A stretch of DNA of 64,000 nt, taken from Sulfuricurvum sp. Its GTDB lineage: Bacteria; Campylobacterota; Campylobacteria; Campylobacterales; Sulfurimonadaceae. Location of the stretch: assembly GCA_030696775.1 (NCBI GenBank), contig JAUYRN010000027.1, positions 62,001 to 126,000 of the forward strand, written 5' to 3'. The translations under genes were made by a program, and so were the position numbers. The number at the start of each line of letters is the position of its first letter. Position 1 is the first letter of the stretch. This document shows positions 35,873 through 44,402 of this stretch, piece after piece. Under the pieces are notes generated by a model. That model was given only the letters and a program-made list of their open reading frames with translations. It was not told the DNA's origin and made no database searches.

Positions 35873-36763
35873 TTAGTTTCCTAACTTTTTTATAACATCT
35901 AACGAGTTATTATCCATCTTCGAAACGGCAAACCACTTCTTGCCCAAATCTTTTAGACTTGCTCCGAAATGATATATTGTACTTTCATCAATTATCAAAA
36001 ACCTATCATGAGAGAGTTCAAATTTTTCTATCTCTATTTTTGGGTACTGTTCGTTGTATTTTTGCAGATCTAGTTGAAGTTGTTTAGATATACTCTTTGT
36101 ATAAATTTTTGTTGTTACATTTGCATCTCTTTTGGTAAACAAAATTAAAGTGCTTTCATCTACATAATTATCAATAAGTTTTATAGAACTTTTTGCACTT
36201 TTGATAATATCACTTACAAAAAGATAGGCATCAAATATTTGACCGTCGTAGAAGATGTGTTGTTTTTGGGGGATACCTTTTTCTTCAATAGCATTGAGGA
36301 TAGCATCTACTTTTGTATCGTTTTTTATCTCATAAGATATTTGTCTTTTTTCTATAGATTCTATTTTTTGGAATATTGAGGCATTATTTTGCAAGAATTT
36401 TCTCATATTCACAAATGTACTCATAATTTGAATGCTTGTCTGAACTGCTGTGTCGCTCTTAAGTACGGCACTTAACATAGACACGCCTTGTTCAGTGAAT
36501 ACAAAGGGCATCTTCCTAAGCCCCATTATTTCTTTATTGGATGTCGCAATTTGCGATATCCATTCTTCAAACTCTTGTTTAGTAAGTTGAAACATAAACT
36601 CTTGAGGAAATCTATTAATATTTCTTTTTACCTGTTCATTTAATCTTCGTGTTTCCACACCATAAAGCTCAGCCAAATCTCTATCCAGCATCACTTGTAC
36701 ACCTCTTATGGTGTAAATTTTCTTTTGAATAATTTGATTATCTATGATTGTTAATTCGTTCAT
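35873..36763 (-). CDS. ORF6N-domain protein with PLD-like C-terminal region
   Basis: This 296-residue protein starts with an ORF6N DNA-binding domain (about residues 8-95; [49 protein letters not shown]). A linker helix follows, and the C-terminal half has [12 protein letters not shown] and HDRFLIIDE...FGASLKDLG. The latter looks like a half HKD (phospholipase D / nuclease) site with Arg in place of Lys. ORF6N proteins are common on phages and mobile islands. It overlaps fcl by 4 bases, so it is transcribed with the sugar genes, yet a sugar-related role is unlikely. Confidence 0.75.
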   Translation of the reverse strand: MNELTIIDNQIIQKKIYTIRGVQVMLDRDLAELYGVETRRLNEQVKRNINRFPQEFMFQLTKQEFEEWISQIATSNKEIMGLRKMPFVFTEQGVSMLSAVLKSDTAVQTSIQIMSTFVNMRKFLQNNASIFQKIESIEKRQISYEIKNDTKVDAILNAIEEKGIPQKQHIFYDGQIFDAYLFVSDIIKSAKSSIKLIDNYVDESTLILFTKRDANVTTKIYTKSISKQLQLDLQKYNEQYPKIEIEKFELSHDRFLIIDESTIYHFGASLKDLGKKWFAVSKMDNNSLDVIKKLGN

Positions 36764-37803
36764 TTAGCTAGATACCACTCATACATCATTTTTATTCCAT
36801 CATGCAATTCCACCGTATGTTTCCAGCCTAATCCATGAAGTTTTGAGACATCGGTTAGTTTTTTCATCGTTCCGTCAGGCTTGTCGGCATTAAAATAAAG
36901 TTCACCGTTGAAACCGACGATTTCTTTTATCATTTCTGCTAAATCTTTAATCGAAATATCAACACCTGTCCCGATGTTGATATGGGTGTTTCGGATTTCG
37001 GCAGATGTACTGAATGTATCTTTAAAATCTCGGTTTTCCATTAAAAATACACACGCATCTGCCATGTCTTCTGACCAGAGAAATTCGCGCATCGGTTTTC
37101 CGGTTCCCCAGATCTCGACACGGTCACCGCTGACTCCAAATGCTTTTAGATAATCGGTGGCAGTCTGAAGATTATCCATCTTTAAGTCATCGAGTACTGC
37201 TTGTGTATTGTTTTCACTGAGCAGTTTAGCCAGATGAATTTTACGGATCATCGCAGGGAGTACATGCGATTTTTCGAGGTCGAAGTTATCGTTCGGACCA
37301 TAAAGGTTGGTAGGCATCACGCTGATGTAGTTGGTACCGTACTGGAGGTTGTAGCTCTCACACATCTTGATCCCTGCGATTTTGGCGATGGCGTAGGGTT
37401 CGTTGGTGTATTCGAGGGTATCCGTAAGTAAGCAGTTCTCTGGCATGGGTTGAGGGGCATTTTTAGGATAGATGCAGGTGCTACCTAAAAACATCAGTTT
37501 TGTAACGCCATGAACGTAGCTTTGATGGATGATGTTGTTTTGAATCATGAGGTTTTCATAGATGAAATCGGCACGATAGGTGTTATTCGCAACAATCCCG
37601 CCTACTTTTGCAGCGGCTAAAAATACGTATTGCGGTTTTTCGGTTTCAAAAAATTCGGCTACGGCACGTTGATCGAGAAGATCGAGTTGCGCATGCGTTG
37701 CAAAAACGAGATTAGTGTATCCTCGCGCTTGCAGGTTGTTTACAATGGCACTGCCCACGAGTCCTCGATGACCGGCGACGTAGATTTTTGAATCTTTATT
37801 CAT
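36760..37803 (-). CDS. fcl: GDP-L-fucose synthase
   Basis: This 347-residue SDR enzyme converts GDP-4-keto-6-deoxy-D-mannose to GDP-L-fucose using NADPH. It has [13 protein letters not shown] at the N-terminus, [16 protein letters not shown], and [12 protein letters not shown] with the YxxxK pair, plus [12 protein letters not shown] typical of Fcl. ATG 37803 has AGAGGGTG in a good position; the GTG at 37809 is the alternative. The start overlaps the toxin gene's end. It pairs with gmd, although a toxin-antitoxin module separates them. Confidence 0.93.
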   Translation of the reverse strand: MNKDSKIYVAGHRGLVGSAIVNNLQARGYTNLVFATHAQLDLLDQRAVAEFFETEKPQYVFLAAAKVGGIVANNTYRADFIYENLMIQNNIIHQSYVHGVTKLMFLGSTCIYPKNAPQPMPENCLLTDTLEYTNEPYAIAKIAGIKMCESYNLQYGTNYISVMPTNLYGPNDNFDLEKSHVLPAMIRKIHLAKLLSENNTQAVLDDLKMDNLQTATDYLKAFGVSGDRVEIWGTGKPMREFLWSEDMADACVFLMENRDFKDTFSTSAEIRNTHINIGTGVDISIKDLAEMIKEIVGFNGELYFNADKPDGTMKKLTDVSKLHGLGWKHTVELHDGIKMMYEWYLAK

Positions 37804-38101
37804 CTTCACCCTCTTTTATCATACTTTCATCAAAATCAATATATTTATAAATTGCTAACACGATAATTGAGTCTGATGTAACTTTGTAAATTACTTTATA
37901 TCCATAAATGATAAAATCTCTGATATTAGAAATATCTGCTATAGGATTAATCTTACCTAAGTAAGGATATTCTTTTAATATCTCAATTTTAGTTTTAATT
38001 CTCAACAGATAACTAGTAGCATTTATAGTGCTATCTTTTGCGATAAACTTTTTAATGGTAAAAAGTTGTTTTTTTGCCTGTTCAGAGTAAAGAATATTCA
38101 T
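37796..38101 (-). CDS. RelE/ParE-family toxin
   Basis: This 101-residue protein has the compact RelE/ParE fold signature: [19 protein letters not shown] at the N-terminus, YPYLGKINP in the middle and [15 protein letters not shown] followed by [12 protein letters not shown] 38101 shares one base with the antitoxin stop (TGATG). The toxin's last codons overlap fcl. ParE inhibits gyrase while RelE cleaves mRNA; sequence alone does not settle which. The pair is probably expressed together and also read through into fcl. Confidence 0.82.
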   Translation of the reverse strand: MNILYSEQAKKQLFTIKKFIAKDSTINATSYLLRIKTKIEILKEYPYLGKINPIADISNIRDFIIYGYKVIYKVTSDSIIVLAIYKYIDFDESMIKEGEDE

Positions 38102-38313
38102 CAAATCTCTATAATATCCTTCCAGATATCTTCATGTTTATGCAACATCCCTTGCTTTTCTTCATTTAAAGCTTTTTGGATCATTCCATGTTCAACGTCA
38201 AACATTACATTATCCAGAAGTTCGACTTCTGCTCCATTCTTGGAAAATTGGCTGATTAAGCCCATTATTTTTTGAATAACACTTTCTTCAGCTCTTAAAT
38301 GTAAGGTTTGCAT
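38101..38313 (-). CDS. antitoxin of the RelE/ParE pair
   Basis: This 70-residue acidic protein begins MQTLHLRAEESVIQKIMGLI, a short beta strand with a helix typical of small DNA-binding antitoxins. Its C-terminus (KHEDIWKDIIEI) is helical and may wrap the toxin. The family was not recognised precisely. Identity is inferred from size, position directly before the toxin and the 1-base overlap. It lies 14 bases after the gmd stop. Confidence 0.7.
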   Translation of the reverse strand: MQTLHLRAEESVIQKIMGLISQFSKNGAEVELLDNVMFDVEHGMIQKALNEEKQGMLHKHEDIWKDIIEI

Positions 38314-38327
38314 TGGAATTTTCCTTT

Positions 38328-39449
38328 TTACTCGAAATAACTCATGATTTTATAGCCGCCTTCTTGGAGGTAGACGTCTTTGGTCATCAGTTTCAGGTCT
38401 GATTTCATCATATCATTGACCAAATCTTGAAGATTGTATTCTCTGTTCCATCCCAATTTTTCTTCCGCTTTGGTCGGATCGCCTAACAAAAGATCAACTT
38501 CTGTCGGTCGGAAATAGCGTGGATCGACTGCGACGACATTGGTTCCGATAGCTACTTGATAGTCAGGATTGGCGCATGAGACAACAAACGCTTTTTCTTC
38601 AACACCAACTCCACGAAACTCTAGCTCTATCCCTGCATACGCAAATGCCATACGGACGAAATCACGTACGGTCGTTGTTTGCCCTGTAGCGATAACCCAA
38701 TCTTCTGGCTCAGGGGCTTGCAGGATCATCCACATCATACGAACGTAGTCTTTTGCATGACCCCAGTCACGTTTGGCATCGAGGTTTCCGAGATAAAGCT
38801 TGTCTTGAAGTCCAAGGGCAATTTTACTTGCGGCGCGGGTGATTTTACGTGTAACAAACGTCTCACCGCGTACTGGTGATTCGTGGTTAAAGAGGATACC
38901 GTTACATGCAAACATTCCGTAGGCTTCGCGATAGTTTACGGTGATCCAGTAGGCGTACATTTTGGCTACTGCATAGGGAGAACGAGGATAAAAAGGAGTT
39001 GTCTCTTTTTGAGGGGTTTCTTGCACCTTTCCGTAAAGCTCTGATGTGGAGGCTTGATAGATTTTAGTTTTTTTAGTCAAGCCCAAAAGTTTGACCGCTT
39101 CGAGGATACGCAATGTTCCTGTGCCATCAGCGTTGGCAACGTATTCCGGTGTTTCAAAACTTACGGCTACGTGACTCATCGCAGCTAAATTATAAATCTC
39201 ATCGGGTTGTGTCTCTTGGATAATACGGGTGAGATTCATGGAGTCGGTCATGTCACCAAAATGCAGATGAAGATTGACATTGTTTTCATGAATATCTTGG
39301 TAGAGGTGATCGATACGGTCTGTGTTGAACAATGAACTTCTTCGTTTGATACCATGAACAATATACCCTTTTTTGAGTAAAAATTCTGCTAAATAACTGC
39401 CGTCTTGTCCAGTGATTCCGGTGATAAGTGCAACTTTTTTTTCAGTCAT
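38328..39449 (-). CDS. gmd: GDP-mannose 4,6-dehydratase
   Basis: At 373 residues it is a typical Gmd, converting GDP-D-mannose to GDP-4-keto-6-deoxy-D-mannose. It has [17 protein letters not shown] as the NADP site, [54 protein letters not shown] (YxxxK), [16 protein letters not shown] and [17 protein letters not shown], all conserved. It overlaps the mannosyl hydrolase gene by 4 bases. The product feeds fcl (fucose) and possibly the aminotransferase at 34742 (perosamine). Confidence 0.96.
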   Translation of the reverse strand: MTEKKVALITGITGQDGSYLAEFLLKKGYIVHGIKRRSSLFNTDRIDHLYQDIHENNVNLHLHFGDMTDSMNLTRIIQETQPDEIYNLAAMSHVAVSFETPEYVANADGTGTLRILEAVKLLGLTKKTKIYQASTSELYGKVQETPQKETTPFYPRSPYAVAKMYAYWITVNYREAYGMFACNGILFNHESPVRGETFVTRKITRAASKIALGLQDKLYLGNLDAKRDWGHAKDYVRMMWMILQAPEPEDWVIATGQTTTVRDFVRMAFAYAGIELEFRGVGVEEKAFVVSCANPDYQVAIGTNVVAVDPRYFRPTEVDLLLGDPTKAEEKLGWNREYNLQDLVNDMMKSDLKLMTKDVYLQEGGYKIMSYFE

Positions 39450-39901
39450 AAATTTGTTCCTTTAAAATAATTTTTTACATACGGGTGAACATCATTATGT
39501 TCCAAAAGTTCATCTTTTGAAAAATAATGATATTCATTGTGTTCGTCTGTGGGCAAAGAAACCGTTGAACTTATTTTTAAATGATACGCGAATACTACAT
39601 AATGTGTGCTAATTGCATCATCCACAAAGCTATTGTCATAAAAGTGTTCATAAATTCCATGAAATTGTAACATCTCTTGTGTAATTTTTTGGTTAAATTC
39701 TTTTAATGAGAGCCGTTTTATCGCTTCACTTATCGGCTCATCTTTAAAAATCCGCCCGCCTAACGTAAACCAAAACCCAGCAGCAGGTTTATTGATTCGT
39801 TTGCCCAGCAAATAGTTCCCCTCACTATTTTCAATAATAAAATCAATCGAAATAAGGGGAGTGTTTTCCACGACTATTTTAAACTTATCGCTTGAAATCA
39901 T
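39446..39901 (-). CDS. GDP-mannose mannosyl hydrolase-like Nudix protein
   Basis: This 151-residue Nudix-fold protein has [22 protein letters not shown] followed by [22 protein letters not shown]. It carries the altered Nudix box of GDP-mannose hydrolases (Gmm/WcaH), which lack one usual glutamate. ATG 39901 gives the family's N-terminus; the frame runs 7 codons further. It probably hydrolyses GDP-mannose or a GDP-sugar to balance supply. It overlaps manC by 17 bases and gmd by 4, between the enzymes that make and use GDP-mannose. Confidence 0.85.
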   Translation of the reverse strand: MISSDKFKIVVENTPLISIDFIIENSEGNYLLGKRINKPAAGFWFTLGGRIFKDEPISEAIKRLSLKEFNQKITQEMLQFHGIYEHFYDNSFVDDAISTHYVVFAYHLKISSTVSLPTDEHNEYHYFSKDELLEHNDVHPYVKNYFKGTNL

Positions 39902-41291
39902 CTTCGATCCGTACGATGTCATCTTCGCCTGTGTATTCCCCCACTTGAGCTTCGATAAGCACTACTGGGATTTTACCTTCATTGGAAAGGCGATGGATCT
40001 CACCCATTTTGATATAGGTGGACTCGTTAGGTCGAATCAGACGCGTTTCAGCCCCGACCGTCACCGTAGCCGTTCCGCTAACGACGATCCAATGCTCATT
40101 TCGGTGAAAGTGTTTTTGCAAAGAGAGGCGTTTGCCCGGTTTCACTACGATTCTTTTGATCTTGTACCCAGGCGTATCTTCGAGAATCGTATACGTTCCC
40201 CATGGACGATGGGCGGTGAGGTGGATATTATGCATCTGAGAGTTTTTTCGCACCTCTTCGACCACTTTTTTGACCTTTTGAGAGGAGCCTTTTTTACTGA
40301 TGAGCAACGCATCACCCGTATCAATAATGATCAAATCCTCTACATCGACCGTCGCTATTTTGCGTTCACCGCCATACACAAGGTTATTACGACTATCAAT
40401 ACTAATATGATTAGGATTAACCGTATTGCCATTCTCGTCTTTTGGCATCTCATCGTACAGAGCATCAAAACTCCCTACATCTGACCAGCCAATATCACTT
40501 TCTACGACCTTAACTCGGTTGCTTTTTTCCATCACGGCATAATCTATACTGTCCTCAGGGATAGCCGCCATATCCGTATATTGGATTCGAAATGTTGAAT
40601 TTTCAATTTTTTTATTATCAAAGGCAAGTTTAGAGGTTTCGAAAATCTCCGGTGAGTGTTTTTGTAATTCCTCTAAAAAAACTCCGGCTTTAAAACAAAA
40701 CATACCGCTGTTCCAGTAATAGTTTCCTGCATTCACATACCCTTGCGCTGTTTGGGCATCTGGTTTTTCATGGAATGCTTTTACCTCTTCGCCCTCTGAT
40801 TCGATGTATCCAAAACCTGTTTCGGCAAAGGCTGGAACAATCCCAAATGTTACCAAAAAATCGTCATCGGCGAGTACACGCGCACGATCCAATACTGATT
40901 TATAGGCAGAGACATTTTTAATCAAATGATCTGAAGGTGTCACCAATACGATCTCATCAGCATTAAGTGCCATACACGCCAATGCAATCGCCGGAGCCGT
41001 GTTACGTCCGACTGGCTCCAATACATAACGGTTGTTTTCACTGTTTAACTCTTCGAGCTGATCGATAGCTAGAAAGTATTGTTCCGTATTCGAAACAATC
41101 ATCTGCTGATCGCATACGCTTTTGTTCCTCTCAACTGTAAGCTGAAAAAGTGAACGAGAAAGTGAATTGCGTTGCAAGAGAGACTGCCCTGGGGTATTAT
41201 CGAAAAGCTTCACAAACTGCTTGGGCATAAGAGTACGACTGATCGGCCATAACCTCGTACCGCTTCCACCGCATAAGATAATATTAGTCAC
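39885..41291 (-). CDS. manC: bifunctional mannose-1-phosphate guanylyltransferase / mannose-6-phosphate isomerase
   Basis: This 468-residue protein has the nucleotidyltransferase domain, NIILCGGSGTRLWPISR at its start, with VTPSDHLI and FGYIES. A C-terminal cupin isomerase domain from about 345 has HRPWGTYTILEDTPGYKIKR and LQKHFHRNEHWIVVSGTA. It makes GDP-mannose from mannose-1-phosphate and supplies Man6P. It is the first committed step for gmd-fcl. It overlaps the MarR regulator gene by 4 bases, so the regulator is probably in the same transcript. Confidence 0.95.
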   Translation of the reverse strand: MTNIILCGGSGTRLWPISRTLMPKQFVKLFDNTPGQSLLQRNSLSRSLFQLTVERNKSVCDQQMIVSNTEQYFLAIDQLEELNSENNRYVLEPVGRNTAPAIALACMALNADEIVLVTPSDHLIKNVSAYKSVLDRARVLADDDFLVTFGIVPAFAETGFGYIESEGEEVKAFHEKPDAQTAQGYVNAGNYYWNSGMFCFKAGVFLEELQKHSPEIFETSKLAFDNKKIENSTFRIQYTDMAAIPEDSIDYAVMEKSNRVKVVESDIGWSDVGSFDALYDEMPKDENGNTVNPNHISIDSRNNLVYGGERKIATVDVEDLIIIDTGDALLISKKGSSQKVKKVVEEVRKNSQMHNIHLTAHRPWGTYTILEDTPGYKIKRIVVKPGKRLSLQKHFHRNEHWIVVSGTATVTVGAETRLIRPNESTYIKMGEIHRLSNEGKIPVVLIEAQVGEYTGEDDIVRIEDDFKR

Positions 41292-41596
41292 ATATTCCCC
41301 TTCATCATCTCAAGCTCCGCTTGCAGTATCTCAAATTCACGCTTTTTTCGCTCTATGAACTTCGTCGTGAGTACGATTTTTTCTTCCACTCCTGCTTGTG
41401 TGAGTAGATAGCGGTACTGGTTTTTGTTTTCGTTCGTATAGAAATTTTCTACTTTGAGAAGTCCCTTTTCGGCAAGGGCTTTGAGGACATAATTAATCTT
41501 GCCTACACTATGCCCCAACTCATGAGCTATGGTCTTTTGAGTAGTAATCCTACCCAAACTTCGCAAAACAGAAAGTTCCAGTTCTTCGTTGTTCAA
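41288..41596 (-). CDS. MarR-family EPS-associated transcriptional regulator
   Basis: This is a winged-helix protein: TTQKTIAHELGHSVGKINYVLKALAEKGLLKVENF is the recognition region, followed by NQYRYLLTQAGVEEKIVLTTKFIERKKREFE, a C-terminal helix. This matches the short EPS-locus MarR type (TIGR04176-like). TTG 41596 is preferred: AAGGGA lies just upstream and the N-terminus then matches the usual length (102 residues); the open frame extends to TTG 41650. It probably controls the polysaccharide operon. A TTGTACAA palindrome lies upstream at 41643-41650. Confidence 0.82.
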   Translation of the reverse strand: MNNEELELSVLRSLGRITTQKTIAHELGHSVGKINYVLKALAEKGLLKVENFYTNENKNQYRYLLTQAGVEEKIVLTTKFIERKKREFEILQAELEMMKGNM

Positions 41597-41642
41597 TGCT
41601 TCGTTCCCTTTTATTTTTGTACAGGCTAATTCAGTAGTTGAA

Positions 41643-41650
41643 TTGTACAA
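41643..41650. promoter_or_regulatory. TTGTACAA palindrome upstream of the MarR gene
   Basis: This perfect 8-base palindrome lies about 47 bases before the preferred start. It could be part of an operator for the regulator, but 8 bases is short and chance is possible. Confidence 0.2.
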
Positions 41651-41797
41651 GTTGTAGACTTTGAATTTACTTTTATATCATAGTTTTAAACGAGATTCTG
41701 GTGTCTTTTGGACATATGGAGTAAATAGATATTAGGAATATTAAGAGCGATTTCTTTTTTTGTCAGCAAATTTAGAGAAAAAGATGAAGAGAGAGTG

Positions 41798-41825
41798 GTC
41801 AGCGAATGATGCGAATTATACGAAT
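41798..41825. repeat. direct repeat, left copy, flanking the GxxExxY gene
   Basis: This 28-base copy begins GTCAGCGAATGATGC and ends ACGAAT. It matches 42250-42278 at about 24 of 28 aligned positions and in the same orientation. It overlaps the stop codon region of the GxxExxY gene. A partial third copy, TTTTTTTGTCAGCAAAT, lies at about 41756-41771. Confidence 0.65.
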
Positions 41826-42232
41826 TTATAAAAGTTGTTTACGATTCGATGATTGACGAGCGAAGATTGACCGAAGTTTACTAAGATTCCAAGTTGCATA
41901 TTTGTGACTTTTAGGTAATTAATCAGTTGGGCTTTGTGTGTCGATTCTAGCCCTGATAGTGCTTTTAGCTCAACTATGATTTCATCGTAACAAATAAAAT
42001 CGGCTTGATATTTTTTAGCTAATAGGTTGTCTTTGTAATAAATATCTAATTCTACTTCTCGTTCGTAGGGGATATTTCTAAGTTTAAATTCAAGCCCTAA
42101 TGCTTCTTGATAAACAGCTTCTAAAAACCCTTCACCCAGTTCATTATGTACTGCAATACAAGCACCTATGATTTTGTAGCTCTCATCTTTGAATATAATC
42201 TCGGTTCCGAATTCGAGCTTATTTGAAACCAT
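41816..42232 (-). CDS. GxxExxY protein
   Basis: This 138-residue protein has the naming motif GEGFLEAVYQEAL (G-x-x-E-x-x-Y) at residues 33-45. DIYYKDNLLAKKYQADFICYDEIIVELKAL follows, a PD-(D/E)XK nuclease-like core, then HKAQLINYLKVTNMQLGILVNFG. Catalytic activity and role are not known for the family. It stands alone, flanked by near-identical direct repeats, between the EPS regulator and galE, so it looks like a small inserted cassette. Confidence 0.85.
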   Translation of the reverse strand: MVSNKLEFGTEIIFKDESYKIIGACIAVHNELGEGFLEAVYQEALGLEFKLRNIPYEREVELDIYYKDNLLAKKYQADFICYDEIIVELKALSGLESTHKAQLINYLKVTNMQLGILVNFGQSSLVNHRIVNNFYKFV

Positions 42233-42249
42233 ATTAAAAACCCTTTTTT

Positions 42250-42278
42250 GTCAGCGAATGACGCTAATTAGTCGAATG
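42250..42278. repeat. direct repeat, right copy, flanking the GxxExxY gene
   Basis: This copy starts GTCAGCGAATGACGC and ends GTCGAAT, in direct orientation to 41798-41825. It lies 18 bases upstream of the gene's start codon, preceded by the same CTTTTTTG / TTTTTTGT run as the partial third copy. Confidence 0.65.
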
Positions 42279-42332
42279 ATTTAAGAGATATTTTTTTCTT
42301 TTTTGCGAACATTTAGTATAATTTGATGACAG

Positions 42333-43346
42333 CTATTTTGTGTACCCGTTTGGATTTTTGGATTGAAAATGCCATGTATCATTGCACATTTCTTCCAGTG
42401 TGCGTTGGGCGTTCCAGTTTAAGAGTTCTGAGGCACTCTGGGGGTTGGCGTAGCATGCTGCGATATCCCCTTCACGGCGAGGCGCGATCGTATAGGCGAC
42501 TGTACGTCCGGATGCTTTTTCAAATGCCTTTACAACTTCCAGAACACTGTACCCTGTTCCTGTACCTAAATTGACTGAGGTACATTGGGTCGCAGTGAGG
42601 GCTAAAAGAGCTTTTAGATGACCAAGGGCTAAATCAACGACGTGGATGTAGTCACGCACCCCTGTTCCGTCAACCGTGTTGTAATCATCTCCAAAGACAT
42701 TTAAACTTTCGCGTCTGCCGATAGCTACTTGTGCAACGAAAGGCATGAGGTTGTTAGGGATACCGCTAGGGTCTTCACCGATGAGTCCACTTTTATGAGA
42801 ACCTACCGGATTAAAATAGCGCAGGATCATGATGCTCCATGATGAGTCACTTTTGTAGAGATCCCGCAATATCTCTTCGATCACAAGCTTGGTCTGACCG
42901 TAAGGGTTGGTGGTGCGTAAGGGGTGGGATTCGTTTAGCGGTAGATAATCCGGATCACCATATACGGTAGCGGAAGAGCTAAATACCAGGGTTTTAATGT
43001 TAGCTGATTGCATCGCACGAAGTAAGCACAAAGTCCCTTGAACGTTGTTGTCATAATACTCCAAAGGCTTTGCAACCGATTCGCCTACGGCTTTTAACCC
43101 TGCGAAATGAATAACCGCATCACAGCCTGCCAGTGCCGCTGCCATGCCCGCTTCATCACGGATATCACCTTCGATCAAGATAACCGATTTTCCGGTAATG
43201 GTTTCAACGCGGTGAATTGCTTCGTGGGAACTGTTCGAAAAATTATCATAGATAACTACCTCGTAACCTGCATTGAGCAGCTCAACACACGTATGCGTTC
43301 CGATATAGCCTGCTCCTCCTGTGACAAAAATTTTACGACTCGGCAT
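42333..43346 (-). CDS. galE: UDP-glucose 4-epimerase GalE
   Basis: This 337-residue SDR enzyme interconverts UDP-glucose and UDP-galactose. It has IFVTGGAGYIGTHTCVEL, FAGLKAVGESV, FSSSATVYGDP, YGQTKLVIEEIL (YxxxK) and the DYIHVVDLALGH segment. It is the first gene of the nucleotide-sugar region on this strand and lies downstream of cmoB. A 27-codon ORF upstream (43333-43416) overlaps its start by 14 bases. Some homologues also accept UDP-GlcNAc. Confidence 0.95.
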   Translation of the reverse strand: MPSRKIFVTGGAGYIGTHTCVELLNAGYEVVIYDNFSNSSHEAIHRVETITGKSVILIEGDIRDEAGMAAALAGCDAVIHFAGLKAVGESVAKPLEYYDNNVQGTLCLLRAMQSANIKTLVFSSSATVYGDPDYLPLNESHPLRTTNPYGQTKLVIEEILRDLYKSDSSWSIMILRYFNPVGSHKSGLIGEDPSGIPNNLMPFVAQVAIGRRESLNVFGDDYNTVDGTGVRDYIHVVDLALGHLKALLALTATQCTSVNLGTGTGYSVLEVVKAFEKASGRTVAYTIAPRREGDIAACYANPQSASELLNWNAQRTLEEMCNDTWHFQSKNPNGYTK

Positions 43347-43416
43347 TTAGTGCCTCCCTGTATTGAGCTTTTAGAAGTGCTAACCAATGGCACTTTCCAC
43401 TATGAGCTCTTATCAT
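43333..43416 (-). CDS. 27-codon upstream ORF overlapping galE
   Basis: The ATG at 43416 is preceded by TTGGAG at a suitable spacing. The frame runs MIRAHSGKCHWLALLKAQYR and ends in REALNAES, its TAA lying inside the galE start. It was not recognised. It may be a leader coupling translation into galE or a remnant N-terminus. Confidence 0.25.
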   Translation of the reverse strand: MIRAHSGKCHWLALLKAQYREALNAES

Positions 43417-43450
43417 ATGATTTCTCCAATTTATTTTTCTTTGACTTATT

Positions 43451-44344
43451 TTACCCTTTTTTAAGTCGGACATATCCTCGCACGGGGGCTGGGTATCCCT
43501 CTATCGTTTTACTACTATCCTCCGGATCAAGAAAATCTTCAAGGCTTTGTGACTCAATCCAAGAAGTTTTACGCTGTTCATCTGACGTTGTTACTACCTT
43601 GCCTAACACTTCAAAGCTTTTAAAGCCAGCGCGAATACACCAATTTTCTAATGCTTTGAGAGTGGGAACAAAATAAATATTAGAAATTTTAGAATACCCC
43701 TCACTCGGACAAAGCGCATACGGTTCATCCCCTTCGATTATGAAGGTATCAAGATAAAGCTCCCCATCTTTTTCCAATCCGGCGTATAGTGATTTAAGCA
43801 TCGCAACAGGATCACTACGATGATAAAGAACACCCAAGCAAAAAATAACGTCAAATTTTTCTTCATAAAACGGTAAATGCTCCACACCGAGTAATTCATA
43901 TACGATGTCACTTTGTACAAAATGATTAATTAAATCAAACTGAGATTTAAAAACAGCGGATGGGTCAAACCCGACTACCTTAGCCGGAGAGTCTTCAAGG
44001 AAACGAAACATATAGTAACCGTTATTGCATCCAATATCTGCTACTTTTTTACCTCGAAGATCAAAATGAGGACGCAAAAAATTGTATTTTTGATCACTTT
44101 TCCATTCAGTATCAACATAAAGCCCAAAAAGGTCAAAAGGACCTTTCCGCCAAGGCATCATTAAGCGTGCAACTCTTTCCAGCTCTACTAAATCAATGGC
44201 TTCATCACTGTGAAGGGAGACTGTATCTCCTAAAACAACGGTAGATTTTAGGAGAGGGAGCGAGGCTAATGCAGACCTTAGCGGTGCAATATTTTTCCAC
44301 GTCATCCACTTTTCACGCTCTGCACGAACGGCTGATAAATCCAT
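43451..44344 (-). CDS. cmoB: tRNA U34 carboxymethyltransferase CmoB
   Basis: At 297 residues it matches CmoB, which uses carboxy-SAM to modify U34 of tRNA to cmo5U. It has [20 protein letters not shown], then the SAM-binding [17 protein letters not shown] and [13 protein letters not shown], and [14 protein letters not shown]-terminal [20 protein letters not shown] is typical of CmoB. The partner cmoA is not in the window. It is probably not connected to galE functionally. Confidence 0.93.
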   Translation of the reverse strand: MDLSAVRAEREKWMTWKNIAPLRSALASLPLLKSTVVLGDTVSLHSDEAIDLVELERVARLMMPWRKGPFDLFGLYVDTEWKSDQKYNFLRPHFDLRGKKVADIGCNNGYYMFRFLEDSPAKVVGFDPSAVFKSQFDLINHFVQSDIVYELLGVEHLPFYEEKFDVIFCLGVLYHRSDPVAMLKSLYAGLEKDGELYLDTFIIEGDEPYALCPSEGYSKISNIYFVPTLKALENWCIRAGFKSFEVLGKVVTTSDEQRKTSWIESQSLEDFLDPEDSSKTIEGYPAPVRGYVRLKKG

Positions 44345-44390
44345 ACTCTATTCCCCAATTCTAAAAGAGACAATTTTAGCAATATTAGGC

Positions 44391-44396
44391 TAAAAT
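44391..44396 (+). promoter_or_regulatory. -10 element immediately before the cation efflux gene
   Basis: TAAAAT at 44391-44396 ends only 6 bases before the ATG at 44403. A weak -35-like GAGACA lies at 44367-44372, 18 bases upstream. If used, transcription would begin at or beside the start codon, giving a leaderless mRNA. Confidence 0.35.
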
Positions 44397-44402
44397 CCCC
44401 TC

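Noticed and set aside
41756-42310. Insertion sequence around the GxxExxY gene
   Set aside because: The flanking repeats are direct and no transposase is encoded, so it is listed only as a repeat-flanked cassette.
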